DNA of 64,000 nucleotides from contig JAUTDP010000014.1 in the NCBI GenBank assembly GCA_033439795.1, positions 496,001 through 560,000 on the forward strand. Direction: 5' to 3'. Shown one piece after another: positions 14,118 through 26,918 of this stretch (the stretch's first letter is position 1; each line of letters opens with the position of its first letter). Position numbers and translations under genes: made by a program. Source of the stretch: Sordaria brevicollis. Taxonomy: Eukaryota > Ascomycota > Sordariomycetes > Sordariales > Sordariaceae. The notes beneath the pieces are model-generated. The model was not told the DNA's origin. It made no database searches and worked only from the letters and a program-made list of their open reading frames with translations.

Positions 14118-17100
14118 TGGGGGATGTGTGTGCTGCTGTGGTGGTACAGTACTCGGAGCCAAAAGTGGTCTCACTCGCCAAATGCTCCTAGGACCGGGAC
14201 CGGACCGTATCGAAACCGCGGGAGTGGCTGCCGGAGCGGCACGGCAGTCGTCAATGGATCGGAGGAAACAATGGGGGGGACCGGTGGCGTCAAAGGATCG
14301 GTAGACGTCTAGGGCGGCGCGATGGTCGCGTGATAGGTCGACCCGATGATCCGGTACGTGATCCGGACAGACGTCGTAGTGGTGGTCCGGTGTCGCGATG
14401 GGGGGGATGGGCAATTTGTTGGTCGAGGGTGATGGTGAAGAGATTGTGAATCCGAGATCGGGAAGATTGGGGGGAGGCCCAGCGTGTTTAAGGCGGGTTG
14501 ATGGCGGACACTGTCGAGATGGGTAAGGTACTGAGGGTACTGAGGGTACCTGACGGGCCTCCTCTTGTTTTGCTCCGTCTTCCGTCTTCCGCTGCTGCTA
14601 CCCTCTCTAGCCTCGCGCACCAATGCAGACTCGGACCCAGCCGAATCGACCCAATCAAGTCGTTTGGTGATGGGGTCACCGGTCGAACTACGGCTGTTCG
14701 AACGTTAAGAGTCACAGCGGGCGGGCTGGGAATCACACCAGAGGCCGATTTCTGGATAGGCTCTAGCAATTGCCAGTCAAGGCCAAGACACCAACTGCTG
14801 CGGATGTGGATTGTTGAGGTGAGTGTGAATCGTCTAAGTCTAGGTAGGTAATACTCGAGAAGTGTAGACGTATTAGATATTGATGTACTATCACTGGCTG
14901 GCGTGCCCGGCCGGTGCCTTGGGGCGTGTGAGATGTCCAAGGTAGGTTGTGACGCGGAAGTTTGACAGGATATTCAAAGACAATTTGATAAACTCGTAAT
15001 GGCAAGAAACAACCGATGATATTCAGCAGGCTGATGGAGTGAACAGAACACCTGCCTTCCAGTGTCATCAACTTGAACTGTGAACTGAGAAGTGGAAGGA
15101 TTCGTGGTTGAAGCGGGGGACTCTGTGCTCTGCTTGCTCTTTTCCCCCATAACATCGACGATTGCAATGGGAATGGCGCGAAAGATTTTGATAGTGGCCT
15201 GCAAAGCCCTGCACTTGCACCACTTGTTACAACTGCAACGCTGCGACAAACTGCGGGGCCGCGGGATGGCTGGAGACTCGACGCCGCTTTCTCATTGGTC
15301 CAGACGGTCTATAAGCCGTATTTCCGTGCTACAGTTCAAGAATTACATGTGGCAAGCAGACGACGAATCGACTCTGGCGAATCGTTTGCATGTTGACAAC
15401 TAGAGTATATTTCAACCAACTCTGACCGGACAACAGCCTGGACGTGACAAACACCACGTGTGGAATGGGTACGCCAAGTTCATGACTTGCAAGTTCAACG
15501 GGTCGTATATTCCGAACACTCTCTTTTCCCCATGTTCTCATGGACTACCGGACCAAATTCTCTTCCAACATGCCGTGGGGGTCACCTATATCAACCAACG
15601 TATAACAACTCCCGACATCCTTCCTACAAAATATCCGCAGAAGAACATTGCTTAGCAATCTCTTGCCGTCCCTTTCTCTGCTGAAGCCTGTTGGGTTCGG
15701 TTTCAAACAGTCACAGTCACAGAGTGGACACTTGTAAGCTGACGCTTTGAAGTGGACATCTTCAGTGAGAAAATTGCCCTGGGGATACATAACGATCTTT
15801 CATCGAGACCCCGCCAACGCCCGCCCATCGTGCCAGTTTGGGACATCCCGCCGAAGCCCGCCAGGCCGCAGGGGCAGCTCCTAGGCGGTCCCTGGACGGT
15901 CCCTGGCAGACAGGCACAAGTCTCAGCTCGATCAAGCTCGGGCCACATCAATCTCTCTGTGGACACTCAGTCGAGTTTACCTGAGTCACAGAATCCGCAC
16001 CAGGTCCATTCCAAGCCCATTCGAGCCCATTGGAAGATCCATCACCATCAGCTACGGACCATACAGCACCGTCCTTTTTATCTTCAGATGTGATGCCGTC
16101 ATGCAAGATTCAGAAACTCTCTGACAGCACCCCCCAATTCCATGTCTTTCTTGGCTTCAGCTCGGCCCTCGATGGCAATGGCTTCATGCTCCTTCATGGC
16201 TTGACATGGACCAGGCCCGATTGAAGTTTCGGAACCGTTTCCGTAGGACACCACGGCTTACGGGCAGTGAGACCGACGCCGTATGTACCGGGTTATGCTA
16301 AACTTCTTGGCTACCGTTCTGGCCCTCTACCAGCCTCCCACAGTCTGGATTGCGTGCTGGGCTTTGATGGGGACCACGTCGGTGCTTTCAAGTTTCAACA
16401 GTCCTTCCATGTCCAGCTCCCACAACTTCCTCGACCTCCCCACGGCATGGCATCGCGACTTGGGACAAGACCGAAACATCGAAATAAGGAGACCCGGCGA
16501 TATGAGTCCAGAACCAGCTATCACGCAATTGCCAAGCAACCGGTGCACAATTATCAAAACAAACATATCCACACCATCTCCATTGCTTATCTCGACTCGC
16601 TCTCCTACATACAATCTGGGCTCCTCTTTACCGTTACCACTCCACGGTAGTCGGCCGCTTTCCGTCTGGTAGTCGGGCGGAATTGGATTTCGCAATGCCG
16701 GGACGGTACGGCTTACTACCCGACGGGCGGGTACAACGTGGGAGGCTTCACGAGTAACCTTCAGCTTGCCGTTCAAGTTGTTCCATTTTCACATGTCATT
16801 GGCGCTTTGCTAATATGTCATAGACCACACTGGCCGGTGTTTTCCATCTTTTGATACTAACATGCGGCAGTCGACAAACCAACATTTGCTTTTGGAACAC
16901 GGCAAACTGCCAAGTGATGATAGCTTCCCAGCATTTCGGTAACTCTTGTCCCAGCAATGTGGTTGATGCGTTTTAGTCCGAACAGTTGATCGGGGTGCGC
17001 CGTGCGGCCGGGTCACGTTCCGTACCGACAACCTGCACAATGGCGTCTGAAGACGTGCTCGGCGCTCGCAGTACATATGTCTCCACTCACGTTTTCAGAT

Positions 17101-18387
17101 CTGAGGTTGAAGGATCTGACGGAAACCGTTGCTCATGCGCCTCGGGAATGAGGCTCAACTCGTTGAACTACCGGCTTTTCTCCGCCAGCCTCAACCGCTG
17201 CGGAAGACCCATAAGCCATGTAACGGCATCTGAAGAGCGATCTGGAACTATCGACCGCTTTCAAGCTTGATCTCGGATCAATTTACCGCCTGGCCAGTGG
17301 GAGAATCTTGAAAGAATGTTGCCAAGTTACTACGAAGGCCTTGGGTGCAGGACTAACTGACGGACTCGCTTCTGGTATGTCGGCCGGCGTGGAACGTCGA
17401 ATCGAATGGAATCTGGGTAGACTCCGGATCTAACAGCTTGGCTACGGTCTCTTGGGTCGCTTGGTATTGATTACCGCAGCATGCCTTACCAGTCCTGTGG
17501 TCCATCAGTCCCGGATAGTATCTGACAAAGGCACCTTCGCGCTCAAATCATCATAACAGAGAGGAGGAGCGGCACATCCGCCTTCGGAAGTAACGGTCAG
17601 GACACACACCCTCTTATAACAACCGCTGGTAAGAGAACAAGCCAACCTTTCTACGCGCCCTGATGACTCTCAGAGCCTATTATAAAATGGTTGCAAGATT
17701 TCATATTGTAGCCCTTATACTACTCCAATACTAATCTCTCATCGGGGCCACCACCGTGACTACGATACATCTACCCGTCACTGTTGGCGTTGACGGAGGA
17801 GCTTCCTGTTCCCACTTGCACGAGCCTCAATCAACCAATGACAGTCGTGTCATATTACAGAGAACCTGGGTTAGAGATATTAAGCCCAGCTATCCTAGAC
17901 CTGTCAATCGTGTAAGTTGAGGGAACCCGATATCGGAGCAAACTTGTAAGTGACTTAATCTGGGAGCTCTCCATCACAATGGAGCTTCATGATGTTGAAC
18001 AGATACGGAGGGTTAGGGCTATACAAGGTACGACCTCAGGGTTATGTATAGTGGATGCAACTCTTGACGCAAACATCAAGATATCAGCGTATTCAACGAA
18101 AGAATTAGTCACCACGTCTTCAAAGAAGTCTCGGCCATTGCTCTTCCGCGCCGTATGAGAGCATAACTCAGGATGAAGACGTATTTTCCCGTCTTGAGAT
18201 GAACGCTCATGGGTGCCAAGACAAAGTGCCCAAGCTTCCATATCTAACCCTAGCACCAAAGGTAGCTTCAAGCTACCCCTGTCGCAATCTTCAAATGACG
18301 ACACCTCAACTTCGTCCTTTGAACTGTCCCGATTGTTAAGCTTCAACAACTGTCCCTTAACTTCAAACACTCAGAAGTTTCAGTAAT
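14118..18387. other. Intergenic region between divergent genes
   Basis: About 4.3 kb between the minus-strand transcription factor and the plus-strand HTH-like gene. Open frames here are short and unrecognised. A small tandem repeat of CGGTCCCTGG lies at about 15,886-15,906. It probably contains both promoters. Confidence 0.5.
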
Positions 18388-19381
18388 ATGGGCGCCGAAT
18401 CTTCAAAGGTGGCGCGCAAACTACCCAAAAATGCGACAGCCGCCTCAATCGCCGCTGCGTCGCGATCTGGAGTTCCAAGAGCACCCCCTCCTCGCGTAAA
18501 CGGGGGACAGGAGGCTTCACCGCAGTCACAGACGGAACCCGCTTCATCGGATACTTCAGAGGGTAAGCTCTCATATTTTCTCTCTCTTTGAATTCCACAT
18601 ATTACTCGTCTGTGGTGTCGAGAGGCGATTTACAACTACTGACCTCCCCTACCCCGCATCAGCAGCGACTCCATCGTCAACTCAAGACCAATTCCACCAC
18701 GGTCACCCTGAACAATCACCCACTGCTTCTACAAGTCAAAGAACCTCTTCAACCCCTTCCTTCTCAACCCCAACAGGCTCCGGCTCTCCCCTAGACGCTA
18801 TCGGCGACCCAACCTTCGCCGCCCGTCTCCGCCAGCTCTCCGCCACCGTGCAGCCAAACCCCATCCACTCACCTTCTTCCACCGTGTCTATCCATCCTCA
18901 ACCTCTACTCCAATCCCAAAACCTACCTCCTTCTTCTTCCCAAATCCCCTCTTCTAGGTTCCCCTCCCAGGCCCAGGCACAAACCCCTTCCCATTCCCAG
19001 TCCGGCCAAAAGCAGTCCTCTCCGCAATCGGAGAATATTCCAACCCTTATGACTCCTGCCTTCCCTCACCTAACCTCAAACGCAACCCTCACCGCCCTCC
19101 AAGCGCGCAAACTCCTCGAGCAGCAATACGAATCGGAAATGGACCAGTTCGGCCGCAACGCAAGGGGCTTTAAGGGGAGACAGTTCTTGTCGGTGCAGAT
19201 GGTTAAAGACGTGTTTGAGCTTCGCAAGAGGGGGGTTAGTCCCGAGGATGTGGAGAGGAGATTGGGGTTGGCGAAGGGGGTGGTGAAATCTGTGGAGGGA
19301 GGAGAGGTGGTGAGGGGTGTGGATGTGGTTGTGGAAGCTGCTAAGGAGAAGGAAGGGGAGAAGCCAGCTGCGCGGGCTTAG
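18388..19381 (+). CDS. Conserved-looking fungal protein with N-myristoylation signal and HTH-like C-terminus
   Basis: Exons 18,388-18,562 and 18,663-19,381, joined by a 100-nt intron (GTAAGC...CATCAG), give about 297 residues. The acceptor is a tandem CAGCAG, so a product one Ala shorter is possible. The start MGAESSK fits the N-myristoylation consensus (Gly2, Ser6, Lys7), suggesting membrane attachment. The middle is Ser/Pro/Gln-rich and probably disordered. A phrase near the exon 2 start (LDAIGDPTFAARLRQL) and the C-terminal segment FKGRQFLSVQMVKDVFELRK, followed by SPEDVERRLGL, look structured; the latter resembles a helix-turn-helix found in small fungal proteins of unknown function. A downstream gene on the opposite strand converges on it. 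I do not recognise a characterised orthologue. The splice model is well supported because the frame reads continuously into the structured segments. Confidence 0.75.
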
Positions 19382-20029
19382 GGTCGAGGGATAATTTGGG
19401 TGGGTGGGTTAAGGTGGTGAGGGGAGGAATTAAGGAAATGCAGGTGGTGAGAAGGAGAGGACTGAGAAGACAGGACTGAGAAAAACAGGACTGAGACACT
19501 GAAGGCCAGGAGCTAACAGGACTGGCGTTCGGTTCTTCAGCGGAGACACAGCACGCTGGGCTACATGAACAACAGGCGTGGTAATTACCCATGGATCAAG
19601 AGGCTCGGAGGCAGAATGAGGTTAGAGAATCATGTATATTAGATGTAAATAAAGGGAGTGGATTGCTGACGCTTGCAGTGTCACTGCAAATCAAATATGT
19701 CCTTAAAAGCAGTTTTGATGGCCCTGCCGCCTCGCCGTTAAGTATGTGCGGACCTCATATACCTGGCAACAATCCTTCATTCGCCTATTTGTTCATCATT
19801 GAGACAAACTCATTGCTTCAAAACGCCATAAGAAATCAGCATATACATCCCTTCCCTGTTCTTTCAGCCCCAAGACCCAGCTCATTGATTCCTGCCACCA
19901 CCCATTGGAGCGAGCCATCTGGTAATAGTTAATCCTCAATGACACTCCCAAAAGCGAGTTCGCTTGCTAAAGAAGACTCTCTCCCAAACAGTCCTTTCAT
20001 CAGCCCAACAACCACCACTGGCAACTTGC
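19382..20029. other. Convergent intergenic region
   Basis: About 650 bp between two converging genes. A short direct repeat (ACAGGACTGAGA) occurs near 19,470-19,495. Otherwise it presumably holds the two 3' untranslated regions; no gene seen. Confidence 0.5.
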
Positions 20030-21269
20030 TCACCAGGCACAATGGCCCCCATCAATCCTCAAATCCGCCCCCGTCATGAAGCTGCTCGCATCACTGAGCA
20101 AGAAAATGGCCGCGCCGCGATACTCCTCCGGGTAGCTCAGCCGCTTCAGCATGTTGGCGTCGGGCCAAGCGGTGCGGCGCTCGGGAAAGGCCTCGAAGAG
20201 ACCGGCCGTCATGGCGGTCACAATATACCCGGGGGACAGGGTGTTGACGCGGATGCCGTGCTCGCCCCATTCGGCGGCAAGGTTGCGGCCGAGTTGGAGG
20301 ACGGCAGCTTTGGAGGCGTTGTAGGCGCTTTTGTAGGAAGGAAGGTGTTAGCCCAAACTTGAAAAGAATGAATGTGGAAGAGAAGGAGCGGATGCCGATT
20401 AAGTAAGAAGATTGCTCAAACAAGCAAGGCGCGGGAAAGGAGCGAAGGAAGTCAATGAGGGGAGAGAAAGAGAAAGGGGAAAGAGTAATTCAAAGAGGGA
20501 AAGGACGACCAAAGGAGCGAAGGAGGGGAAGAACAAAAACAAAATCAACTCACGGGCATATCAACCCCCGATTAGCTACCGTGCCACTCATGCTTCCAAT
20601 CAGCACCATGCTCCCCGTCCACCCATTCTCAATCATGACCCTCGCCACTGCCTGCGCCGTCATGAACACGCCCGTCACATTGACGCCCAGCATCTTGTCC
20701 GCGTCCTCCCTGCTGTACTCCAGCGCGGGCGTCTCCTGCTGGATACCCGCCGCGGCAATCAGCCCGTCCATTCTCCCCTCTTTCTTTGCAATCTCCTGAA
20801 CTACTTCGTTCAAGGCTTGCTGGTCGCGCACGTCAACTCTGTGGTAAGTGATGGCGGTGCCCAACTCCTCGGTGGCGCGCTTGGCGACGGCGGAAAAGGG
20901 AGAGTCGGGGTCCGTGGAGGGGTCGGGGAGGACGTCGACGACGTGCACGCGCGCACCGGCTTCGAGAACGGCTTCAGCTTGGGTCAGGCCGACGCCGCGA
21001 CCGCCGCCGGAGATCAGGATCACTTTGTCTTGGAGAGAGAAGAATTCGGGGAGGCGTTTGGTGCGGTCGAGCTTGAAGGGCTCCGAGGCTGGAAGAGGAC
21101 GGGCAGAGGTTTGGTGCAACGAGCGAGTTTGGGTGAGAGGGATGGTTGTGAGGCGTGGTTGCTGGCTTTGAGGGAAAGTAGTAGTCAGTCTGGGAGTTAG
21201 GCGGAAGGATGACTTGGGAACTATGGTGGTTCTGAGGGCCGCGGAGGCCTTGGTGGTGAGTCTGGTCAT
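20030..21269 (-). CDS. Short-chain dehydrogenase, D-arabinitol/mannitol dehydrogenase-like, with presequence
   Basis: NAD(P)-dependent oxidoreductase of 337 residues, probably acting on a polyol/ketose pair. Exons are 21,269-20,554 and 20,327-20,030; the 226-nt intron (GTGAGT...AAAAG) joins phase 2 to phase 2 inside the conserved stretch leading to the active site. Visible motifs: cofactor loop SGGGRGVG at residues 87-94, AAGIQQE, catalytic Ser at about 224-226, and YNASK with Tyr241 and Lys245; the C-terminus GGHCAW closes the fold as in mannitol/arabinitol dehydrogenases. The first 60 or so residues are rich in Arg, Thr, Ser and Gln and nearly lack acidic residues, unlike the cytosolic enzymes, and look like a mitochondrial presequence. 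A possible intron in the leader (donor near 21,404, acceptor near 21,345) would lie outside the coding region. Exact substrate cannot be assigned. Confidence 0.88.
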
Positions 21270-24200
21270 CGTGGTTCGTAGAGTTAGTTAAATTGCCGAA
21301 GTGGAATCCCTTGAGTGTGAGCTTGGGTGTTTGTGCAAATATCTAGGAGTGACGATCAGTAAAAGTATGTTAACAGGTAGTGAGGGGAAGTTATATACTC
21401 ACCAGTAATAATCGAGGTGTCCTGAGGTGCTTGTACAGATCCCAAATCCGTGAGTTATCTGCAATTCAAGATCGAGGATGACGATGCGGAAGAGAACAAT
21501 CACAAACAACAAGCAGAAAAGGTGAGATAACTTGAACAAGACGTGTCATATGAAGAGGAGGAAGCGGGTTTGTATTAGTAGTGTACGACGTCTTGTTGGC
21601 AAGATGTCATACCAAAGAAGAAAGGACGATCGACACAATGCCACTTTTGACAGCTGCAGCTTGATGTCGGGAGACTAATCGGTGCATGACACCAACAACT
21701 TGACATCACCCCTCACTTGAGTGTTGTTGGAACTCGACACTGTGTGATAATGCATCATCACTGGCCTTTGTCTTTTGAGATGGACGTTCTAGATTTCCAT
21801 CCTGTTGTGAGGTTGGTCATATTGGCGCCAACAACAACAATTTTCAGAACCCTTGAAGTATCCATTGCTCCTTGCTAGTCTTGCAGCCGGTGAGACAGCT
21901 TCTCGTTGAGGAGGGCTCGATGAAGCTCGGTAGACCTTTCTCTTCAAATTGGTATCGAGCATAGAGCACCCTGTAAGCTGGATATACCCGAATCGACGAA
22001 GCTTAAGAGCTCCGATATGCAACATATCAGGTCGAGCTAGCTGAACCGGACTTCGACAATTCAATACAACGTTGACGAGCTTGGCAACGTTGAAGGATGA
22101 AGTTATCCATGAACGGTTTGCCGGTTTGGGGAATCCGGAGGGGTAAACGAGAAGACCGTACAGGACACGAGAGGAGGTGGCGTCCCGCCCTGCCATTGAG
22201 AGTGGGCGGTATCTCTAAGTGTACTTGTTATGACTACTGTGTAGAGCTCGAGGCTACGGACCGCATCGACATTTCCATAATTACCCTGGATGCGGCCTTG
22301 TTCCGATGGATATCGATGGTAAAGGGGAAAGTCTATGAATCATCGTGAGGGGTAGAGGAAGAAAATCCGCCAATTGAATTACAAAAATTCAGTCTCGAGT
22401 CTTGAAGCTTGACGGTAGTCCGAGCTCGATGATCATGAACCTCCCAACATTGATGACAGTTGGAATTATATTTGCAAACACTTTCATCTTTAGCATGATG
22501 CTTTTGGTTTCGTTCACTGGGCTGTATGCAGAAACACCTACATTCAAGGGATTGCTGTACCAACGATGCTCGGTGTTTGCTGGCTACTATATAGTGTGAT
22601 AATATTCAGCGGGCAGGGAATCAGACCAGGGGAGACTTTACCCGAGTTTGACGACCCGCTCCTATCAATTTTGTGTGTAACCTACCACGTCTGTGTTCCG
22701 CTGTCAAGAGGGATTGTTCCGACCTGGTATCGTGCATGAAGTATGGTCAACGATTTGACTGTCGAGAATGAGAAGACTGAAGCGGACGAGGAGCCGGAGA
22801 GTGCACTCTCCTTCTCCTTCGGGTTTGAAGAGTGGGGCCGTTGTGGGAGACCCACTCGGGATGCCCGGCCGGGCTTTGACACCCCGAACCCCCGACATTC
22901 GGAAGTTGCCGCATCTGCCGCATGTCAACACCGTCGCAACGGCACCGCTGGAGATCCGGGGGTCCACAGTGTTTGGTGACGGCACTACCGGAGCCACGCG
23001 ACAGCCGATCAATGACCCGTCTTTCCCGCCGCTTATACAGTAGCGAACCCAAATCATGGGACGCGCCGGGTAGGGTAACCGTCTCGACTTGAAGTAAGTG
23101 GGCACTTGCTCTGGAAAGGAGAAATTCAAACATGAAGCAAAAAGCCATATTCGTGAAATACATACCTACTTCTGTATCAGTTAGTGTTTGGGACTTGAAG
23201 TTGTCACGACATTTCTGCGACGCCTCTGACGGTGGTGGCTTGGCCGAGACCCTTGAGCCCCTTGAGCCCCTTGGGGCTCTCGCTAATCCCCCCCGCCCCC
23301 GGACGGCGATGATAGCGGCAGTATGATCATGGCAGCGCTATTTTTGTGCCATGACGCATTCGTTACGAGCAGCAACTAAAATCCAACCGAGATGGAGCGG
23401 TTTTGAAAACCTCCCTTCCCTTGTCTTGCAGAAGAACAGCGATTCGTAACGAGCCGCTGTCCAGTGCTGAGAGCTGATATGGGCTGGCGTTCGTTATAGG
23501 CATAGCTGCGACTTATGGTCACGTCGGTATTACCGAGAGAGGAAAGGGGAAGAAGGTGGCTGATGGGTTCTCTAATGGGATATTTCTCTTCGAACCATTT
23601 TCGAAGACGTCTTCGACGATGGAACAGGAGGGGGGGTTGTTCGGTGTCTGGCTTCCCTGGCCTGGGGCCCGTCAACCAACGGAAAGTCGCGGCGGAGCGG
23701 GAGATGGCGTGCCATATCGATAAGCGCAATGGCGGCTCGATGGATGGTCACCTCGATGAGATGTGAGCGAGACAAGGAGGATTCATTTTGACCGAAGCAC
23801 GATAGCATCGGCGGCCTGGATGTGGAGGGTGGATAAAATGGATGAAATCTGCGGAAACAGGCCAAGAGAATCAGATCCAAGGGTTGTGACCACTTCCCCA
23901 CCGCCGCATCCACTCCCGAGATGATCTCCTGCGCCGCCATCCGAACGATCCATGGGAGGGACCGTCGAGGGCCCATGGTCCGAACGTGATCCCGTGGGGC
24001 CATGTTTAGTGGCCTGTACGTAACAAGTAGGGCGCAACTGTAATTGCATGATACTTGGTGCCCTAGACAGGATGAAGTCGGAAATATAACTCGGGGAGAC
24101 TCGCTTGCAAAAACATACGTTTCTCCGGAGAGTTTCGGTGCCAATGTCGAATCCCTCGAGCCAGAGGTGAATGTGCCATGCCTCATGCCGGTGACATAGA

Positions 24201-26749
24201 TCAACAAAGGGGACAGATTCAGGATACGCAAGTCATGAAACATGAAACAAGACGTCCAGGGAAGAACGATGACGGGCGCGGTATATTGACGATGAAAGAT
24301 GGGGAAGCTCGGACCATCCGGGACCATCGCGATAACTGCCATCCATGAAATACGATGCCGTTGGATGCGCGAGACGATTCACTGATCCAACGACTGTTTC
24401 CAATTCGACGTCGTCAAGATCAGATCCACGTGATTGCTCAATTGTGCTCTCGCTCTGGTGATTCTCTTTCCATGCGGCGTGAGAAGTGAAAGCAGGCGCA
24501 AAATGCAGTCAAGATTAGGGGTAGTAGCGATGGGCGAATGCATGTGTGCCAGAATGCAGGAACGACCAGGAGCATGTCGCGGTGCGGTGGAAGATAAGCA
24601 GGCACCGCCGTTAGATATTCGCAGCCACAGTCCAGCGGTTCCTGCCTGTCTTACACGGCTGGTGGTTGCCTTTTTGGAAGAATTCAGAAGGAAAGCACTA
24701 ACAATTTCTTATTGAGGGGTTGGTTCCTTGGATTATCGACCACTCCATTTCCACCCAACTCGACTTGTCACCTTTCAACTGGCCATCACCAAGAAGCAAA
24801 AACTTAATCACAGATATCACGCGGCCACAAAATCTCGCAACGCCTTCTCTATTCAGGATCGCTCCTCAGCTCGGTTGATAGCAGTCCGTTGTCGACGCAC
24901 ACTCACCGCCTGGGTGCTGAATCTGACGGATTCGGTAGCCTGGGTAGTCAGGACAATGGCTTAGGATTTGTGCGTGCCAAGATATACCGAATTTCGTATC
25001 CGACGTCCGCTGGAGCCGCGCGACAAGAGCCATATACAGACCTCTTCCTCCTCCCAAAAAGTCGTACGACGGAAGCGAGCCGAGGTGAAGCATGCCCGGT
25101 CCGTCCTAGCACCGTTCTACTCCGTCTACCGGCATGGAGCTCGACGCTTCTGGAGATACAGCCAAGCCCTCGTCAGACTTTTCTGTCCGCCAACAGCCGG
25201 TGCAAGTAACACAAGTTTGGGTCCCCATGCTTGTCATTACGAGCGGGCGATCAAGGGACATTGTCAGAGATTGTTGTCGGGGAGTGGGCGCCAGCTGAAA
25301 GGGGCAGAAACAGGTAAAGGGAAAAACAAAACCGCGTCATGATACGAAAGGAGCGAAGAGCCCGGCACATGTCCAGATTCAAGACGACTCTATCCTTGCA
25401 AGTGCGACGAGAACCGTTCGATGTGGCCATTCTAGATCGTCTATCGAAGCTTCTGTCGCCCATTGCCCAATCAGCGCTGTCCTTGCCCAAAATGCAAATT
25501 TCGCACACGACCACGTCCATCCTTTTGCGACCACGGCGACACCAACACGGGCCACAGCTTCGAGACGCCGTCTCGCTGTCGCAGAAGCACGGGAGAAGAG
25601 AACAAGAACACAACTCGGAAATTTGCGGGATCACTGGATGAATATCAAAAAGCGACCCTGGATGGATTTTCCTTGCGCCATGAACCAAGTGATCAGCAAC
25701 CATCTCCGCAGCGGACAAACGGTGCACCGTCCAGCACCCGCTGCCCGCCAGAAGCCCCAGTTGCTCCTCGGCTCGTCCACGCCGACCCCGACCACCGTCA
25801 GTTTCTTTCGCCGCCCAGCCCACGCGACTCAGTGCTGTCTCCAAAAATCTCCAATGAATGTGGCCGCTACAAACGCCGGACCCAGTGGATGGGATACACA
25901 ATATCTACCACTAGCGGCATGCTCCCACCGCAACCTCCGTACCCAGCAACATCTGTGGCTGGAACCTGTTCTGAACTGGGGTTTGGGGTCTCCATCAGCT
26001 CGCTGCCAACCAAGGCAACTCTCAATGTCTCGTCTGTTTCGGTTTCATCTCTCCTCCCGACCGTCGAATATCCTGCTTGAGAGGGGGAAAAAAAGAGAAG
26101 GTTGAAACACATCTGCCTCAGCCAACTAGGGACATTCAAGTAAGGATTTTCTGGTCGACGGGGTCCGCTCAGATCACTCAACGGTCACAGGACTCAACAT
26201 GGCGCAAGCAAGGTGGTATTATATCCGTCTGTCCACGTCGGCCTGCGGTAGTACGTCTGCCGAGCTCCCGAACCAGTCGTCTCTGTTGTCGTACCCAGCT
26301 GTCGCCAGCGAGCCATTGTGATGCCAATGCACGCCGTCTGGTTCACCCTCCTTGCGGGTGTTCGGACAACGTTACATGCTGATGACGATAGTCGCCGGTA
26401 GTGAGGTGATCAAAAGAAGCGGTAAGAACAACATGAACCGTGTCTGGGTTGCATTCAACGACATATCATTTGCATCTTGCATGCGAAGCCGTTGTCAATG
26501 AGGTATCCCGAAGAGACGAACAAGGCCACTTTTTTGTTGGGGCGTTTGAGCCTCTTTTCCATTGTCCAATCACTGTTCGTCCTGGCCATGCCGTCTCTTT
26601 GCATCTCATCTCCTGCATCTCTGCATCACATGGGCGCACATGTCTGATTATGGGGGCATGGAGGCAACTGGCCACCGGCTCCCGCGTATCAGGAATTTTC
26701 TACACTGTATAAGAAAAAATAGGTACCGTTACCACTAATACCGACATAC
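21270..26749. other. Intergenic region next to the Copia element
   Basis: About 5.5 kb. Open frames up to 256 codons occur (23,572-24,342 minus; 25,251-25,901 minus; 25,463-26,080 plus) but they overlap each other on opposite strands, show no domain and no splice continuity. A hairpin GAGCCCC-TT-GGGGCTC lies near 23,264-23,279. The last bases before the transposon are ordinary base composition, not RIP-like. Confidence 0.5.
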
Positions 26750-26918
26750 TGTTAGATACAGGGGTGGGTTTCCTGCCACCGCCTTTCTTATGTAATCTAG
26801 ATTGCTGGGCAAAACCCTGATTTTTGTGTGCGGGATTTTCCTGGTCACAGAATAGATTCTACACAATATACATTCTACACCCTTATTTTCAATACCCCTA
26901 TATTACTACTATTCTACA
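26750..26918 (+). repeat. Left LTR (169 bp)
   Basis: Begins TGTTAGATACAGGGG and ends ATTCTACA. By comparison with the right copy, its first 103 bases carry no C-to-T or G-to-A change, while eight such changes lie in the rest of the repeat, next to the element interior. Confidence 0.95.

Noticed and set aside
17987..18370. 127-codon minus-strand frame divergent from the HTH-like gene
   Set aside because: It opens only at GTG, lies 18 bp from the neighbouring ATG and has no recognisable content.
23572..24342. ATG-initiated 256-codon frame on the minus strand
   Set aside because: No recognisable domain, overlaps open frames on the other strand and has no splice or context support. May be chance in GC-balanced DNA.
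25251..26080. Overlapping open frames of 216 codons (minus) and 205 codons (plus)
   Set aside because: They cover the same DNA on opposite strands and neither resembles a protein family; the minus frame mixes Cys- and Arg-rich stretches typical of antisense reading.
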